A DNA stretch of 64,000 nt from Zeimonas arvi (GTDB taxonomy: Bacteria; Pseudomonadota; Gammaproteobacteria; Burkholderiales; Burkholderiaceae_E), in the NCBI RefSeq assembly GCF_008039575.1, contig NZ_VDUY01000003.1, positions 496,001 to 560,000 on the forward strand, read 5' to 3'. Shown one piece after another: positions 46,682-55,240 of this stretch (position 1 is the stretch's first letter; each line of letters begins with the position of its first letter). Under the pieces are notes generated by a model, which was not told the DNA's origin, did no database searches, and saw only the letters and a program-made list of their open reading frames with translations. The position numbers and the translations under genes were made by a program.

Positions 46682-47395
46682 TTGGCTGAAGAATCCAGGG
46701 GCGGCGCGGCCGCCGGCGATACCGCTGCAAGCGCCGACGACACCCTGCCCCCGCCGCCGCCGAAAGTGCCGATCCGCGGCCTCTATGCGCTGACCCCCGA
46801 CACCGACGACGACGAATGGCTGGCCGCAGCAGTGGCCGCCGCGATCGCCGGCGGCGCCAGCGCGGTGCAGTACCGGAACAAGACCGCCGATGCCGAGACC
46901 CGGCTGCGGCAGGCGCGGATGCTGGTAAGGGTGTGCCATTCGCGCGGCGTGCCGCTGATCGTGAACGACTCGGTCGACATGGCGATCGCCTCGGGCGCCG
47001 CCGGCGTTCACCTGGGCCGTGACGACGACAACCCCTTCGAAGCGCGCAGGCGGCTCGGGCCCGACGCGATCATCGGCGTGTCCTGCTACGACGAGTTCGA
47101 GCGGGCGGAGCGCTATGCGGCGGTGGCCGACAACCTGGCCTTCGGCAGCCTGTTCGGGTCGAGCACGAAGCCGGGGGCGGTGCGCGCGCCGCTCGAGCTG
47201 CTCACGCGCGCGAAAGCGCGGGGGTGGAACGTGGTGGGGATCGGGGGGGTGGATGCTTCGAATGCGCGGAGGGCGGTCGAGGCGGGGGCGGATGCGGTGG
47301 CGGTGATTACGGGGGTATTTGGGGGAATCGACCGACTTCCGAACGCAGTCGAGAAGTCATCAGTGCAGCTAAGAGGAATAGCCTTCCGACCATAG
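46682..47395 (+). CDS. thiE: Thiamine phosphate synthase
   Basis: ThiE joins HMP-pyrophosphate and HET-phosphate to form thiamine phosphate. The TIM-barrel starts at IRGLYALTPD and has AVQYRNKTAD, PLIVNDSVDMAIAS, GVHLGRDDDNP and FGSLFGSSTKPGA, then VGIGGVDASNARRAVEAGAD. I chose the TTG at 46682 because AGGAG lies six bases before it, giving 237 residues with a short Ala- and Pro-rich leader. An ATG at 46601 and earlier starts are possible and would add about 27 or more residues with no family resemblance. It diverges from rubredoxin. The last 20 codons are less GC-rich than the rest. Confidence 0.92.
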   Translation: MAEESRGGAAAGDTAASADDTLPPPPPKVPIRGLYALTPDTDDDEWLAAAVAAAIAGGASAVQYRNKTADAETRLRQARMLVRVCHSRGVPLIVNDSVDMAIASGAAGVHLGRDDDNPFEARRRLGPDAIIGVSCYDEFERAERYAAVADNLAFGSLFGSSTKPGAVRAPLELLTRAKARGWNVVGIGGVDASNARRAVEAGADAVAVITGVFGGIDRLPNAVEKSSVQLRGIAFRP

Positions 47396-47487
47396 CGCAC
47401 CAGAGTAACCTTCGCTTCATTCGCAGTGACCAGCTTACGGCGGGGCTTGCACCCGCAGGAGTGCGCCCGTGCCGGGCGCGCCAATGA

Positions 47488-47513
47488 AAAGAGGCCACCG
47501 AGGCGGCCTCTTT
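47488..47513 (-). terminator. Rho-independent terminator of pilA
   Basis: AAAGAGGCC (47488-47496) and GGCCTCTTT (47505-47513) form a perfect nine-base stem with an eight-base loop. Read on the minus strand it is followed by TTTTC, and it lies 48 bases after the pilA stop. It may also stop thiE transcripts arriving from the other side. Confidence 0.85.
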
Positions 47514-47560
47514 CCACAGTGTAGGGATAGCCTAGTACTAGATCCCCATCTTCATCTCCA

Positions 47561-48007
47561 TTAGCTGCGGCACTCTGCAGGCACGTACTTGTTGTTGGCC
47601 GCAGGAGTAGTACAAGCCCACGTGATCGTACCGTCAGCATTCACGGTAGGCGTGTAGGTGAGCACGACGTCCTTCGCGGCAGTCGTACCCGTGACAGCGA
47701 TAACGCCAGTTGCATCAGTGCAGGCACTGGAGAGGACATTCTTGGTCGTGGTCGCGAGATTCGTCACACCCCGACAGTTCCCAGTGGCCGCGATGACCCC
47801 ACCAGCATTGGAGATGTTCTCACCGACGGTGGCCTTCTGCGCGGAAGCGGCAATGGCAAGCTCAGAAACCCGGGCGCGCACTGTGTAGTCTTGATAAGCA
47901 GGTAGCGCCACCGCCGCCAGGATGCCGATGATCGCCACGACGATCATCAGTTCGATCAGCGTGAAACCCTTTTGCACCTGACGGCGCACTTTCTGCATCT
48001 TCATCAT
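47561..48007 (-). CDS. pilA: Type IVa major pilin
   Basis: PilA is the structural subunit of the type IV pilus, cleaved and methylated by PilD. The 148-residue prepilin has a short basic leader ending in QKG, then [20 protein letters not shown] with the cleavage site G/F and Glu5. The globular domain holds two cysteine pairs: CRGV with SACTD, and WACTT with AECRS, the last resembling the D-loop. The ATG at 48007 has AGGAG eight bases upstream. The Pil-Chp operon that regulates pili lies nearby. Base composition is noticeably less GC-rich than the flanks, common for pilins under diversifying pressure or exchange. Confidence 0.96.
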   Translation of the reverse strand: MMKMQKVRRQVQKGFTLIELMIVVAIIGILAAVALPAYQDYTVRARVSELAIAASAQKATVGENISNAGGVIAATGNCRGVTNLATTTKNVLSSACTDATGVIAVTGTTAAKDVVLTYTPTVNADGTITWACTTPAANNKYVPAECRS

Positions 48008-48067
48008 TCCATCTGCTCCTGTTGAGTATCTCGTTGCGGGCCGATCCTGTCGGCTCGTGGTGGTATG

Positions 48068-48083
48068 TGCAGGGGCTGTGCCA
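48068..48083 (-). promoter_or_regulatory. Sigma-54 promoter of pilA
   Basis: On the minus strand the sequence TGGCACAGCCCCTGCA occurs 61 bases upstream of the pilA start codon. It matches TGGCACG-N4-TTGCW at 14 of 16 positions, with the invariant GG and GC at the right spacing. Transcription would start near 48057. pilA genes in Pseudomonas and relatives use RpoN with the PilR activator, so the match fits known biology. Confidence 0.75.
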
Positions 48084-48136
48084 ACCTCGGGTTGCGGCGG
48101 CTGCGGGCCGACGAACGGCCTGCGGGGCGCGGGGCC

Positions 48137-48150
48137 GTGAGAAATGTCAC
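48137..48150. promoter_or_regulatory. Candidate CRP/Vfr site upstream of pilA
   Basis: GTGA-GAAATG-TCAC has the exact GTGA-N6-TCAC arrangement of a CRP-family cAMP receptor site. It lies about 87 bases before the inferred pilA start point. Flanking positions differ from the full TGTGA-N6-TCACA consensus at one base on each side. The neighbouring cAMP cyclase and phosphodiesterase genes make the match worth testing, but short dyads also arise by chance. Confidence 0.45.
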
Positions 48151-48220
48151 GCGCAGGAGGGCGCGCGCGGCCTTGCTGCGGGCCGCAGCGACGCATCGCG
48201 TCAGCTTCCTCGGGTGGACA

Positions 48221-48260
48221 GGTGACGTGTTCGGTCACCAGGAAGTGACGGAATGCGTCA
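48221..48260. promoter_or_regulatory. Two GTGAC/GTCAC-type dyads in the pilA upstream region
   Basis: GGTGAC at 48221-48226 pairs with GTCACC at 48234-48239 (seven-base spacer). TGACG at 48246-48250 pairs with CGTCA at 48256-48260 (five-base spacer). Both share a GTGAC half-site with the CRP-like dyad nearer the promoter. They lie roughly 165-200 bases before the inferred transcription start, a normal distance for enhancer-binding sites of a sigma-54 activator. The protein that binds them is unknown. Confidence 0.35.
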
Positions 48261-48677
48261 GCGCGGTCTGCAACTCGCTCCGGACTCGGGTCGGCCGGCC
48301 CGGACTCGCTCATCGGGCCGATCGATATGCGGCCCCTCCTCCATCGACGAACCACGGGTCGCAGCAGCCGCGTGGCCGGATCACCATGTTCGACACCGGA
48401 GACATCAAGTGCCGTTAGAGCGCAGCCGACTACGACTGCGGCCTCCGGAAAGGGAGGCATCGATGACAGCAAGGGCCACACGGATCACCGCCGCGAATCC
48501 CAAGGCGCTGCGTCGTGCCTGGCTCGCCTTCCGGGAACTGATCGGCGTGATGACGGTGAAGTCGGGAAGGACTGCCGTCGGGCGCGCGCCACGATCGATG
48601 CGCCGGTCGGCGAGATCGGCGAAGGCGCTGTCACCGCGCTTCGGGGTGCCGATCGGGGTCTTCCACGGACCCGCCGC
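48261..48677. other. Upstream part of the pilA control region, no convincing gene
   Basis: No gene is supported in this stretch. A plus-strand open frame from an ATG at 48463 (about 127 codons, running into the neighbouring gene) has a GGGAGG five bases upstream but shows no recognisable domain. It starts [20 protein letters not shown], and its second half is antisense to the phosphodiesterase gene. It is left as an unproven candidate. The pilin frame also extends leftward here without homology. Confidence 0.4.
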
Positions 48678-49442
48678 TCAAACCTCCAGCACTTCTCCCC
48701 GCTCCAGCACCCGCGGCGAGAACCTTCCCGCCCAGGCCTCGATCTCGCGCTCGATCGTCAGCCGATCGCTGGGCTTCAGGTGCGTGATCAGCACCTGCGG
48801 CTCGCGGCGCAGCTTCGCGAGTTCCTCGCCGAGCTGGATCGGATAGAGATGCCGGGCGGTGGTGGCCAGGTCCTGGTCGCGGTTGGCGAAGGCCGTCTCG
48901 ATGATCAGGAAGCGCAGATCTTCCACGCCGTTCACCTGGCGCCAGAACTCGTCGTTCGGGCCGGTGTCGCCGGAGAACACGAAGGAGCCGTTGCGTGAGT
49001 GCACGTGGAAGGCCAGCGCCGGCACGGTGTGCGTGGCGGCCAGGCTGCGCACCGAGCGGGTGCCGACCTGCACGGTCTGGTCGATGGACAGCGGCGCGAA
49101 CTTCATCCAGGGCCGGTCGTAGTGCGGGATCTCGGTGAAGTCCGGCCAGATCACCCAGTTGAAGATGTGGGTGCGCAGTGCCTCGATGGTCTCGGGCAGC
49201 GCGTGCACCGTGACCGGGGTCTTGCGCAGTCCGCCCACCGAATCCACCAGCAGCGGCAGCGCGCAGATGTGGTCCAGGTGCGAGTGGGTGAGGAACACGT
49301 GGTCGATCGCGGCCAGTTCCTCGACCGTGAGGTCTTCGACGCCGGTGCCGGCGTCGAGCAGGATGTCGGAGTCGACCAGGAAGGAGGTCGTCCGGGCGCG
49401 GGCGCCGATCCCGCCGCTACACCCGAGGACCCGAACCTTCAT
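48678..49442 (-). CDS. Metallo-beta-lactamase-fold phosphodiesterase, probable cAMP phosphodiesterase
   Basis: This 254-residue protein starts KVRVLGCSGGIGARARTTSF and has the metal-binding THSHLDHICALPLL near residue 60. Further metal ligands are in the AATHTVPALAFHV and VFSGDTGPNDEFW segments, and THLKP closes the site. HSHLDHI matches the class II cyclic-nucleotide phosphodiesterase signature (PdeA/COG5212 group). The gene overlaps the 3' end of an adenylate cyclase gene by 26 bases, which supports cAMP as substrate. Other MBL hydrolase functions cannot be ruled out. The ATG at 49442 is preferred over an in-frame start six codons earlier. Confidence 0.82.
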   Translation of the reverse strand: MKVRVLGCSGGIGARARTTSFLVDSDILLDAGTGVEDLTVEELAAIDHVFLTHSHLDHICALPLLVDSVGGLRKTPVTVHALPETIEALRTHIFNWVIWPDFTEIPHYDRPWMKFAPLSIDQTVQVGTRSVRSLAATHTVPALAFHVHSRNGSFVFSGDTGPNDEFWRQVNGVEDLRFLIIETAFANRDQDLATTARHLYPIQLGEELAKLRREPQVLITHLKPSDRLTIEREIEAWAGRFSPRVLERGEVLEV

Positions 49443-51444
49443 GGAGCGCTCCCGAGGCAAACCTTTGCCGTTGTCGTTCCTCGACCGCCGTCGTCGGCAC
49501 GGTCGGAGGGTCCAGTGCGTCGGGGCGGCCGCCCCCGACGGTGCTCGGCACGAAGACTCGCACCGGCTCGCTGCGCCCGTCCACGTTGGCGGGCCGCAGT
49601 TCGTCGAACCGGTGCTCGCGCGCGGCGCGCGTCGTGGCTTCTCCGACGATGATCGGCACCTCGTAGCGCTTGGTCAAGCTTTCCATGCGCGAGGCCAGGT
49701 TCACCGCGTCGCCCAGCGCCGTGTAGGTGCGCCGGACCGCCGAGCCCATGTCGCCCACGCGGGCCAGGCCGGTGTTCACGCCGATGCCGATGACCAGCGG
49801 CGGCAGCCCGCGCATCACGAAGTCCACCGAGAGCCGGCGAGCCTCTTCCTGCATCGCGATCGCGGCGTCGACCGCGTGGTCGGCGTGCCTGGGATCGTCC
49901 AGCGGCGCGCCCCAGAAGGCCATCACCGCGTCGCCGATGTACTTGTCGACCGTCCCGCCGTAGCGGTGGATCACGTTGGTCAGGCCGGTGAACACCGTGT
50001 TCAGGTAGTCGCGCAGTGCCGCCGGATCCATCGACTCGGCCATCCGCGTGAAGCCGCGGATGTCGGCGAACAGGATGCTGAGCTCGGCGTTGCGGCTCTC
50101 CTTCATCCGCCAGTGCACCGGGTCGCGCGCCATCTGCTCGACCAGCGCCGGCGACAGGTACTCGCCGAACAGCCGCACCACCGCGCGGCGCGCCCGGCCT
50201 TCGGCCAGATAGCCGAACAGCAGGTTGAACACCGCCAGCGCCAGCACCAAGGCCACCGGCGCGGCCATCGGCAGGATCAGGTCGAGATTCGAATAGGCGA
50301 TCGCGTTGCCGCCCACGATGGTGAGCAGGGCCAGCAGGCAGGCCAGCGCGGTGCCGATGGGCCCCAGCGCCGGCAGCAGCACGGCCAGCCCGCCCCCCAC
50401 CAGCAGCGAGGCGGCGGCACCCGCGCTGCCGGCATCCGCCGGGCGGCGCTTGATGCGGCCGTCCAGCGCGCCGGCCAGCAAGGAGGCGTGCACCTCCACC
50501 CCAGGGAAGACCTCGCTGACCGGGGTGGCCCGCAGGTCGGTCAGGCCGGGAGCGCTGGTGCCCACCAACACGATCCGGTCGCGCATCAGGGACCAGTCGA
50601 CGTTTCCGGCCAGCACTTCCGAGGCCGACAGGTAGCGGAAGCGCCCGCCCTGCGGCCCGCCAGATCCGGCGAAGGGCACCATGGCGGTATAGCCGAAGGA
50701 CACCGGGATCGTCACGTCGGCGCGCTTGCCATGCACCCGCAGGGTTTCGGGGCCGGCAGCCAGTGCGGCCGAACCGAGGTACTGGCGGAGCACCGCCAGC
50801 GCGAAGGACTCGTTGACCGCGTTGCCATGCGCCGCCAGCAGCGGCAGCGCGCGCACCGTGCCGTCGATGTCGATGCCGGCGCCGATGAAGGAATTGAAGA
50901 AGCCCTGCGCGGCGGCCGCTTCGGCCAGTTCGGGCAGGTTGCTGCCGTAGCCGTCGGTGTGGATCAGCTCCAGGCCGAGCGCCGAGGCCGCCTCGCGCTC
51001 GAAGGCCTGCGCCGGCAGCACGCCGGTGCGCCGGCCGCCGCGGTCGCTGGTCAGGTAGTAGCCGAGCACGGTGGGCCGGTTGCGCAGGGACTCGGCCAGC
51101 CGGCGATCGCCGTCGCCCTCGCGCTGCGGCTCGGCGAACAGGGTGTCGAAGCCCAGGACCGCCGGGCGGCCCTTTTCGAAGACCGCGTCGACCAGTTGCG
51201 CCACCCGCTCGCGCGGCCACGGCCAGCGGCCCTCCTCGGCGAGGCTGCGCTCGTCGATGTCGACGATCACGATGCGCGGATCGAGCGTGGGCCGGATCAG
51301 GGCCTGGCGGCCATCGTAGAGCTGGCGGTCGACCGCGGCCAGGGTCGGTATGGCGCGCCAGCCCAGGTCGTGCGCGATCGCCACCGTGACGATCGCGAGC
51401 CCGGCCAGGGCTCGGAGCAGGCGGGATCGCTGCAGCGCCGTCAT
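49417..51444 (-). CDS. CHASE2-domain class III adenylate cyclase
   Basis: This 675-residue membrane enzyme has an N-terminal helix and an extracytoplasmic CHASE2 sensor (IVIVDIDERSLAEEGRWPWP and later IVLVGTSAPGLTDLRATPVS). Three membrane helices follow near residues 345-415, then a cyclase domain. The catalytic core has the metal Asp in LSILFADIRGFTRMAE and GTVDKYIGDAVMAFWGAP with the adenine-specifying Lys. TYTALGDAVNLASRME carries Thr in place of Asp, the class IIIb signature, so ATP is the expected substrate. It overlaps the phosphodiesterase gene and follows an FHA protein gene by 14 bases. The signal sensed by CHASE2 is unknown. Confidence 0.93.
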   Translation of the reverse strand: MTALQRSRLLRALAGLAIVTVAIAHDLGWRAIPTLAAVDRQLYDGRQALIRPTLDPRIVIVDIDERSLAEEGRWPWPRERVAQLVDAVFEKGRPAVLGFDTLFAEPQREGDGDRRLAESLRNRPTVLGYYLTSDRGGRRTGVLPAQAFEREAASALGLELIHTDGYGSNLPELAEAAAAQGFFNSFIGAGIDIDGTVRALPLLAAHGNAVNESFALAVLRQYLGSAALAAGPETLRVHGKRADVTIPVSFGYTAMVPFAGSGGPQGGRFRYLSASEVLAGNVDWSLMRDRIVLVGTSAPGLTDLRATPVSEVFPGVEVHASLLAGALDGRIKRRPADAGSAGAAASLLVGGGLAVLLPALGPIGTALACLLALLTIVGGNAIAYSNLDLILPMAAPVALVLALAVFNLLFGYLAEGRARRAVVRLFGEYLSPALVEQMARDPVHWRMKESRNAELSILFADIRGFTRMAESMDPAALRDYLNTVFTGLTNVIHRYGGTVDKYIGDAVMAFWGAPLDDPRHADHAVDAAIAMQEEARRLSVDFVMRGLPPLVIGIGVNTGLARVGDMGSAVRRTYTALGDAVNLASRMESLTKRYEVPIIVGEATTRAAREHRFDELRPANVDGRSEPVRVFVPSTVGGGRPDALDPPTVPTTAVEERQRQRFASGALHEGSGPRV

Positions 51445-51458
51445 CGCGGGCGCAGGGC

Positions 51459-52295
51459 TCAGGCGCCGAGCCTGAAGCGCAGCATCGTGCCGGCCAGCTC
51501 GATCAGGTCGCCGTCGGCCAGCCGGTGCGCGGTCAGGCCGATCGGCTCGCCGTTGACCTGCGGGAAGGTCAGGCCTTCGAGGTGGGTGATGAAGTAGCCG
51601 CCCTTGCGCCGGGAGATCACCGCCACCTGCCCGGCGAGCCCGCCCACGCGGCTGATCGCCCGGTCGATGGCGTGGGTATGGCCGCTCTGCGGGCCGCTCA
51701 GGTAGACGACGTGGGCCGGCAGCGCCGGATCGGCGTCGGCCGCGGCCAACGGACCGGAGGCGGGCTGGCCGCCGCGGCGGCCCGATGCGTCGGACAGACC
51801 GGACGGCGCGCCGGAGGAACCGGTCGCGACGCCCCCCGATCCGGCCAGGGAGCCGGCCGATCCCGCGGACCCGGCGAGCCCGGTGGGCGCGTCGCCGTCC
51901 GGGGCACCGGCGTGGGCGAGATTGCCCTGGCTGTCCGGCTCGGCGCCGGCCGCGTCCCCGCCGGAGGCGTCGCTGCGGGCCGCCTCGAAGCGCAGACGGT
52001 AGATGCCGATGTCGACCACGTCGCCGTCGACCAGGGTGCGTTGCTGGATGGGCAGGCCGTTGACCAGCGTGCCGTTGCGGCTGCCCAGGTCGTGCACGAC
52101 CACCGCGCCGTTGCGCACGCGGATCAGCGCGTGCTCCCCGCTCACCGTGAGGTCGTCGAGCTGCACGTCGTTGTAGGGACGCCGGCCGATCGACAGCATG
52201 TTGCCGGCGATCGGAACCAGGCGCAGCTCGACCGCGCCGGCGGCGAGATAGAGGCGCAGCGCCGGAACGAGTCCGCGCGGCGAAGATCCTGGCAT
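51459..52295 (-). CDS. Tandem FHA-domain protein
   Basis: This 278-residue protein has two forkhead-associated domains. The first (LSIGRRPYNDVQLDDLTVSG, then HALIRVRNGAVVVHDLGSRN and GTLVNG) keeps the Arg, Ser and Asn residues that bind phosphothreonine. A Gly/Ser/Ala-rich linker of about 80 residues follows, then a more divergent FHA copy (SRVGGLAGQVAVISRRKGGY). It is probably a phosphopeptide reader acting with the downstream cyclase. The ATG at 52295 is used; an in-frame GTG five codons earlier is possible. No kinase gene is visible nearby. Confidence 0.87.
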   Translation of the reverse strand: MPGSSPRGLVPALRLYLAAGAVELRLVPIAGNMLSIGRRPYNDVQLDDLTVSGEHALIRVRNGAVVVHDLGSRNGTLVNGLPIQQRTLVDGDVVDIGIYRLRFEAARSDASGGDAAGAEPDSQGNLAHAGAPDGDAPTGLAGSAGSAGSLAGSGGVATGSSGAPSGLSDASGRRGGQPASGPLAAADADPALPAHVVYLSGPQSGHTHAIDRAISRVGGLAGQVAVISRRKGGYFITHLEGLTFPQVNGEPIGLTAHRLADGDLIELAGTMLRFRLGA

Positions 52296-52436
52296 TCCTG
52301 AGTCAGACACGGCTGGCTTGCGGCGAGGGGAATCGACGATTCCGCAAAGCCTACCGGCAGGCGACACCGGGCCGCAGGAACTTTGTCATGAACGGCCGCG
52401 GGCTGCCGCCGGGCGGCGGCTGCCCGCAACCGTTGG

Positions 52437-53156
52437 TCAGTGCGCGGCGCCAGGCGCCTTGCGGCGCCGATTCAACGCCATGCCCCAGACCACGACCAGC
52501 AGCGCGCCCGCGGCGGAGACCGCGTACTTGAGCGTGGACGAGGGCTCGCCGATCTGGCCCACCGCCACCGGGTCGGTGATCATCATGCCGCCGGCGATCC
52601 AGCCCAGCAGCGCTCCGCCGGCGGTGACCACCAGCGGATAGCGCTCGATGAGCTTGAGCACCAGGGTGCTGCCCCAGACGATCAGCGGGATGCTGACCAG
52701 CAGGCCGAAGATCACCAGCCCGAGCTGGTGATCGGGGTCGGCCTGGTTGGCCGCGCCGGCAATTGCGATCACGTTGTCGAAGCTCATGACCAGGTCGGCG
52801 ATGATGATCGTCTTGATCGCCGCGAACAGCGTGCTGCCGCCTTCGAGGTTGCCGTGGGCGTCTTCGTCGCCCGGCGCCACCAGCTTGATGCCGATCCAGA
52901 TCAGCAGCGCGCCACCGATCAGCTTGAGGAAAGGCACCTGCAGCAGGGTGACCGCGAACGCGATCAGGATCACCCGAAGGATGATCGCGCCGGCCGTGCC
53001 CCAGAGGATGCCCTTCATCTTCTGGTGCTGCGGCAGGTTGCGGCAGGCCAGTGCGATCACGACCGCGTTGTCGCCGCCCAGCAGGATGTCGATCAGGATG
53101 ATCTGGAAGACCGCGCCCCAGTGGAGCGTGGTCAGGAACTCGATCGCGGATTCCAT
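52437..53156 (-). CDS. terC: TerC-family integral membrane protein
   Basis: This 239-residue membrane protein has about seven helices. It starts with a LIDILLGGDNAVVIALA motif and repeats the acidic helix as ADLVMSFDNVIAIAGAA. Both acidic GDN/FDN motifs are the TerC/YjbE hallmark. The family is linked to metal (manganese) export and tellurite resistance. It is the gene after sucD, the order seen around recA-sucCD in Ralstonia-type genomes. Metal specificity cannot be deduced. Confidence 0.94.
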   Translation of the reverse strand: MESAIEFLTTLHWGAVFQIILIDILLGGDNAVVIALACRNLPQHQKMKGILWGTAGAIILRVILIAFAVTLLQVPFLKLIGGALLIWIGIKLVAPGDEDAHGNLEGGSTLFAAIKTIIIADLVMSFDNVIAIAGAANQADPDHQLGLVIFGLLVSIPLIVWGSTLVLKLIERYPLVVTAGGALLGWIAGGMMITDPVAVGQIGEPSSTLKYAVSAAGALLVVVWGMALNRRRKAPGAAH

Positions 53157-53175
53157 TGCTCGCTGCCCCCGCCGT

Positions 53176-54057
53176 TCAGAGCACGCTCTTCAGCAGCCGT
53201 GCCATCTCGGACGGATTGCGCGTGACCTTGATGCCGCAGGCTTCCATCACCTCGAGCTTGGCGTCGGCCGTGTCGGCGCCGCCGGAGATCAGCGCGCCGG
53301 CGTGGCCCATCCGCTTGCCCGGGGGGGCGGTGACGCCCGCGATGAAGCCGACCACCGGCTTCTTCATGTTGTCCTTGATCCAGCGCGCCGCGTTGACCTC
53401 GTCGGGCCCGCCGATCTCGCCGATCATGATCACCGCATCGGTGTCGGGATCGTCGTTGAACATCTGCATGACGTCGATGTGCTTGAGACCGTTGATCGGG
53501 TCGCCGCCGATGCCGACCGCCGAGGACTGGCCCAGGCCCAGCTCGGTGAGCTGCGCCACCGCCTCGTAGGTCAGCGTGCCCGAGCGCGACACCACGCCGA
53601 TGCGCCCCTTGCGGTGGATGTGACCGGGCATGATGCCGATCTTGAGCTCGTCGGGGGTGATGACGCCGGGGCAGTTCGGCCCGAGCAGCAGGGTCTTGCT
53701 GTTCGCCTTGCGCATGCGGTCGCGCACCACGATCATGTCGCGCACCGGAATGCCCTCGGTGATGCAGATCACCAGGTCCAGCTCGGCGTCGACCGCCTCC
53801 TGGATGGCGGCGGCGGCGCCCGCCGGCGGCACGTAGATCACCGACACGGTGGCACCGGTCTCGGCCTTTGCTTCCTTGACGCTGGCGTAGATCGGGATGC
53901 CCTCGAAGTCCTCGCCGGCCTTCTTCGGGTTCACGCCCGCCACGAAGCCGGCTTTGCCGTTGGCGTACTCGCGGCACATCCGCGTGTGGAACTGGCCGGT
54001 CTTGCCGGTGATTCCCTGCGTGATGACCTTGGTGTCCTTGTTGATCAGGATGCTCAT
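53176..54057 (-). CDS. sucD: Succinyl-CoA ligase alpha subunit
   Basis: SucD is the CoA-binding alpha subunit of succinyl-CoA synthetase in the citric acid cycle. The 293-residue protein has [15 protein letters not shown] at the start, [20 protein letters not shown] and the phosphohistidine region containing [16 protein letters not shown] and [10 protein letters not shown]. The ATG at 54057 lies 16 bases after sucC. Both subunits are co-transcribed with terC likely downstream. Confidence 0.97.
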   Translation of the reverse strand: MSILINKDTKVITQGITGKTGQFHTRMCREYANGKAGFVAGVNPKKAGEDFEGIPIYASVKEAKAETGATVSVIYVPPAGAAAAIQEAVDAELDLVICITEGIPVRDMIVVRDRMRKANSKTLLLGPNCPGVITPDELKIGIMPGHIHRKGRIGVVSRSGTLTYEAVAQLTELGLGQSSAVGIGGDPINGLKHIDVMQMFNDDPDTDAVIMIGEIGGPDEVNAARWIKDNMKKPVVGFIAGVTAPPGKRMGHAGALISGGADTADAKLEVMEACGIKVTRNPSEMARLLKSVL

Positions 54058-54073
54058 CGGGTGATCCTCGTTG

Positions 54074-55240
54074 TCATTTTCCGGCCGCGGCGGCCACGAC
54101 CTTCTGGGCGGCTTCGGCCATGGTGTCGGCCGCGATGATCGGAAGGCCCGACTCGGCCAGCATCTTCTTGCCCTGCTGTTCGTTCGTGCCCTTCATGCGC
54201 ACGACCAGCGGAACCTTCAGGCCCACCGCCTTGCTCGCCGCGATCACGCCTTCGGCGATGACGTCGCAGCGCATGATGCCGCCGAAGATGTTGACGAGGA
54301 TCGCCTTCAGGTTCGGATTGCGCAGCATGATCTTGAAGGCCTCGGTGACCTTCTCGGTGGTGGCGCCGCCGCCCACGTCGAGGAAGTTGGCCGGCTCGCC
54401 GCCGAACAGCTTGATGGTGTCCATGGTGGCCATGGCCAGGCCGGCGCCGTTGACCAGGCAGCCGATGTTGCCGTCGAGCTGGATGTAGGCCAGGTCGAAC
54501 TTGCTGGCCTCGATCTCGGCCGGGTCTTCCTCGTCGAGGTCGCGCAACTCGACGATCTCGGGGTGGCGGAACAGCGCGTTGGCGTCGAAGTTGAGCTTGG
54601 CGTCGAGCGCCACGACCTTGCCGTCGCCGGTCAGGATCAGCGGGTTGATCTCGGCGAGCGAGGCGTCGGTGTCCCAGAAGGCCTTGTACAGGCCGTGCAG
54701 CACGGTGCGGGCCTGGGGCAGGCTCCCGGCCGGGATGCCGATCCTGGTGGCGATGCCGTCGCACTCGGCATCGGTGAGCCCGTTGGCCGGATCGATGAAG
54801 ACCTTGTGCAGCAGTTCGGGCGTTCTCTCGGCGACTTCCTCGATGTCCATGCCGCCTTCGCTCGAGGCCATCAGTGCAACGCGCTGCGTGACGCGATCGA
54901 CGACCAGTCCGACATAGAGTTCCTTCTTGATGTCGGCGCCTTCCTCGATCAGCAGGCGGCGCACCTTCTGGCCTTCGGGGCCGGTCTGGTGGGTGACCAG
55001 CTGCATGCCGAGGATCTCGCCGGAGAGCTTGCGCACCTCGTCGACCGAGCGGGCCAGCTTGACGCCGCCGCCCTTGCCGCGGCCACCCGCGTGGATCTGC
55101 GCCTTGACGACCCAGACCGGACCGCCGAGGGTCTCGGCGGCCTTGACCGCCTCGTCGACCGAGAAGCACGGAATGCCGCGCGGCACTGCCACGCCGTACT
55201 TCTTCAGGATCTCCTTGCCCTGGTATTCATGGATCTTCAC
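54074..55240 (-). CDS. sucC: Succinyl-CoA ligase beta subunit
   Basis: SucC is the nucleotide-binding beta subunit with an ATP-grasp fold, 388 residues. It has [19 protein letters not shown] at the start, the [20 protein letters not shown] loop, [19 protein letters not shown] and the C-terminal [17 protein letters not shown]. The start is a GTG at 55240, since the protein N-terminus matches the family there and GGGGG lies upstream. No ATG exists in frame close by. Confidence 0.97.
   Translation of the reverse strand: MKIHEYQGKEILKKYGVAVPRGIPCFSVDEAVKAAETLGGPVWVVKAQIHAGGRGKGGGVKLARSVDEVRKLSGEILGMQLVTHQTGPEGQKVRRLLIEEGADIKKELYVGLVVDRVTQRVALMASSEGGMDIEEVAERTPELLHKVFIDPANGLTDAECDGIATRIGIPAGSLPQARTVLHGLYKAFWDTDASLAEINPLILTGDGKVVALDAKLNFDANALFRHPEIVELRDLDEEDPAEIEASKFDLAYIQLDGNIGCLVNGAGLAMATMDTIKLFGGEPANFLDVGGGATTEKVTEAFKIMLRNPNLKAILVNIFGGIMRCDVIAEGVIAASKAVGLKVPLVVRMKGTNEQQGKKMLAESGLPIIAADTMAEAAQKVVAAAAGK

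Noticed and set aside
47307-47498. Small minus-strand frame between thiE and pilA
   Set aside because: It overlaps the thiE 3' end and the pilA terminator and has no ribosome-binding site or recognisable motif.
47561-48481. 306-residue version of the pilin
   Set aside because: The extra 158 N-terminal residues run through the sigma-54 promoter and lack homology. The type IV leader peptide begins at 48007 after a good ribosome-binding site.
49135-51597. 820-codon plus-strand frame opposite the cyclase
   Set aside because: No recognisable fold, composition dominated by Arg, His and Gln, and it covers a well-defined cyclase on the other strand. Treated as a shadow.
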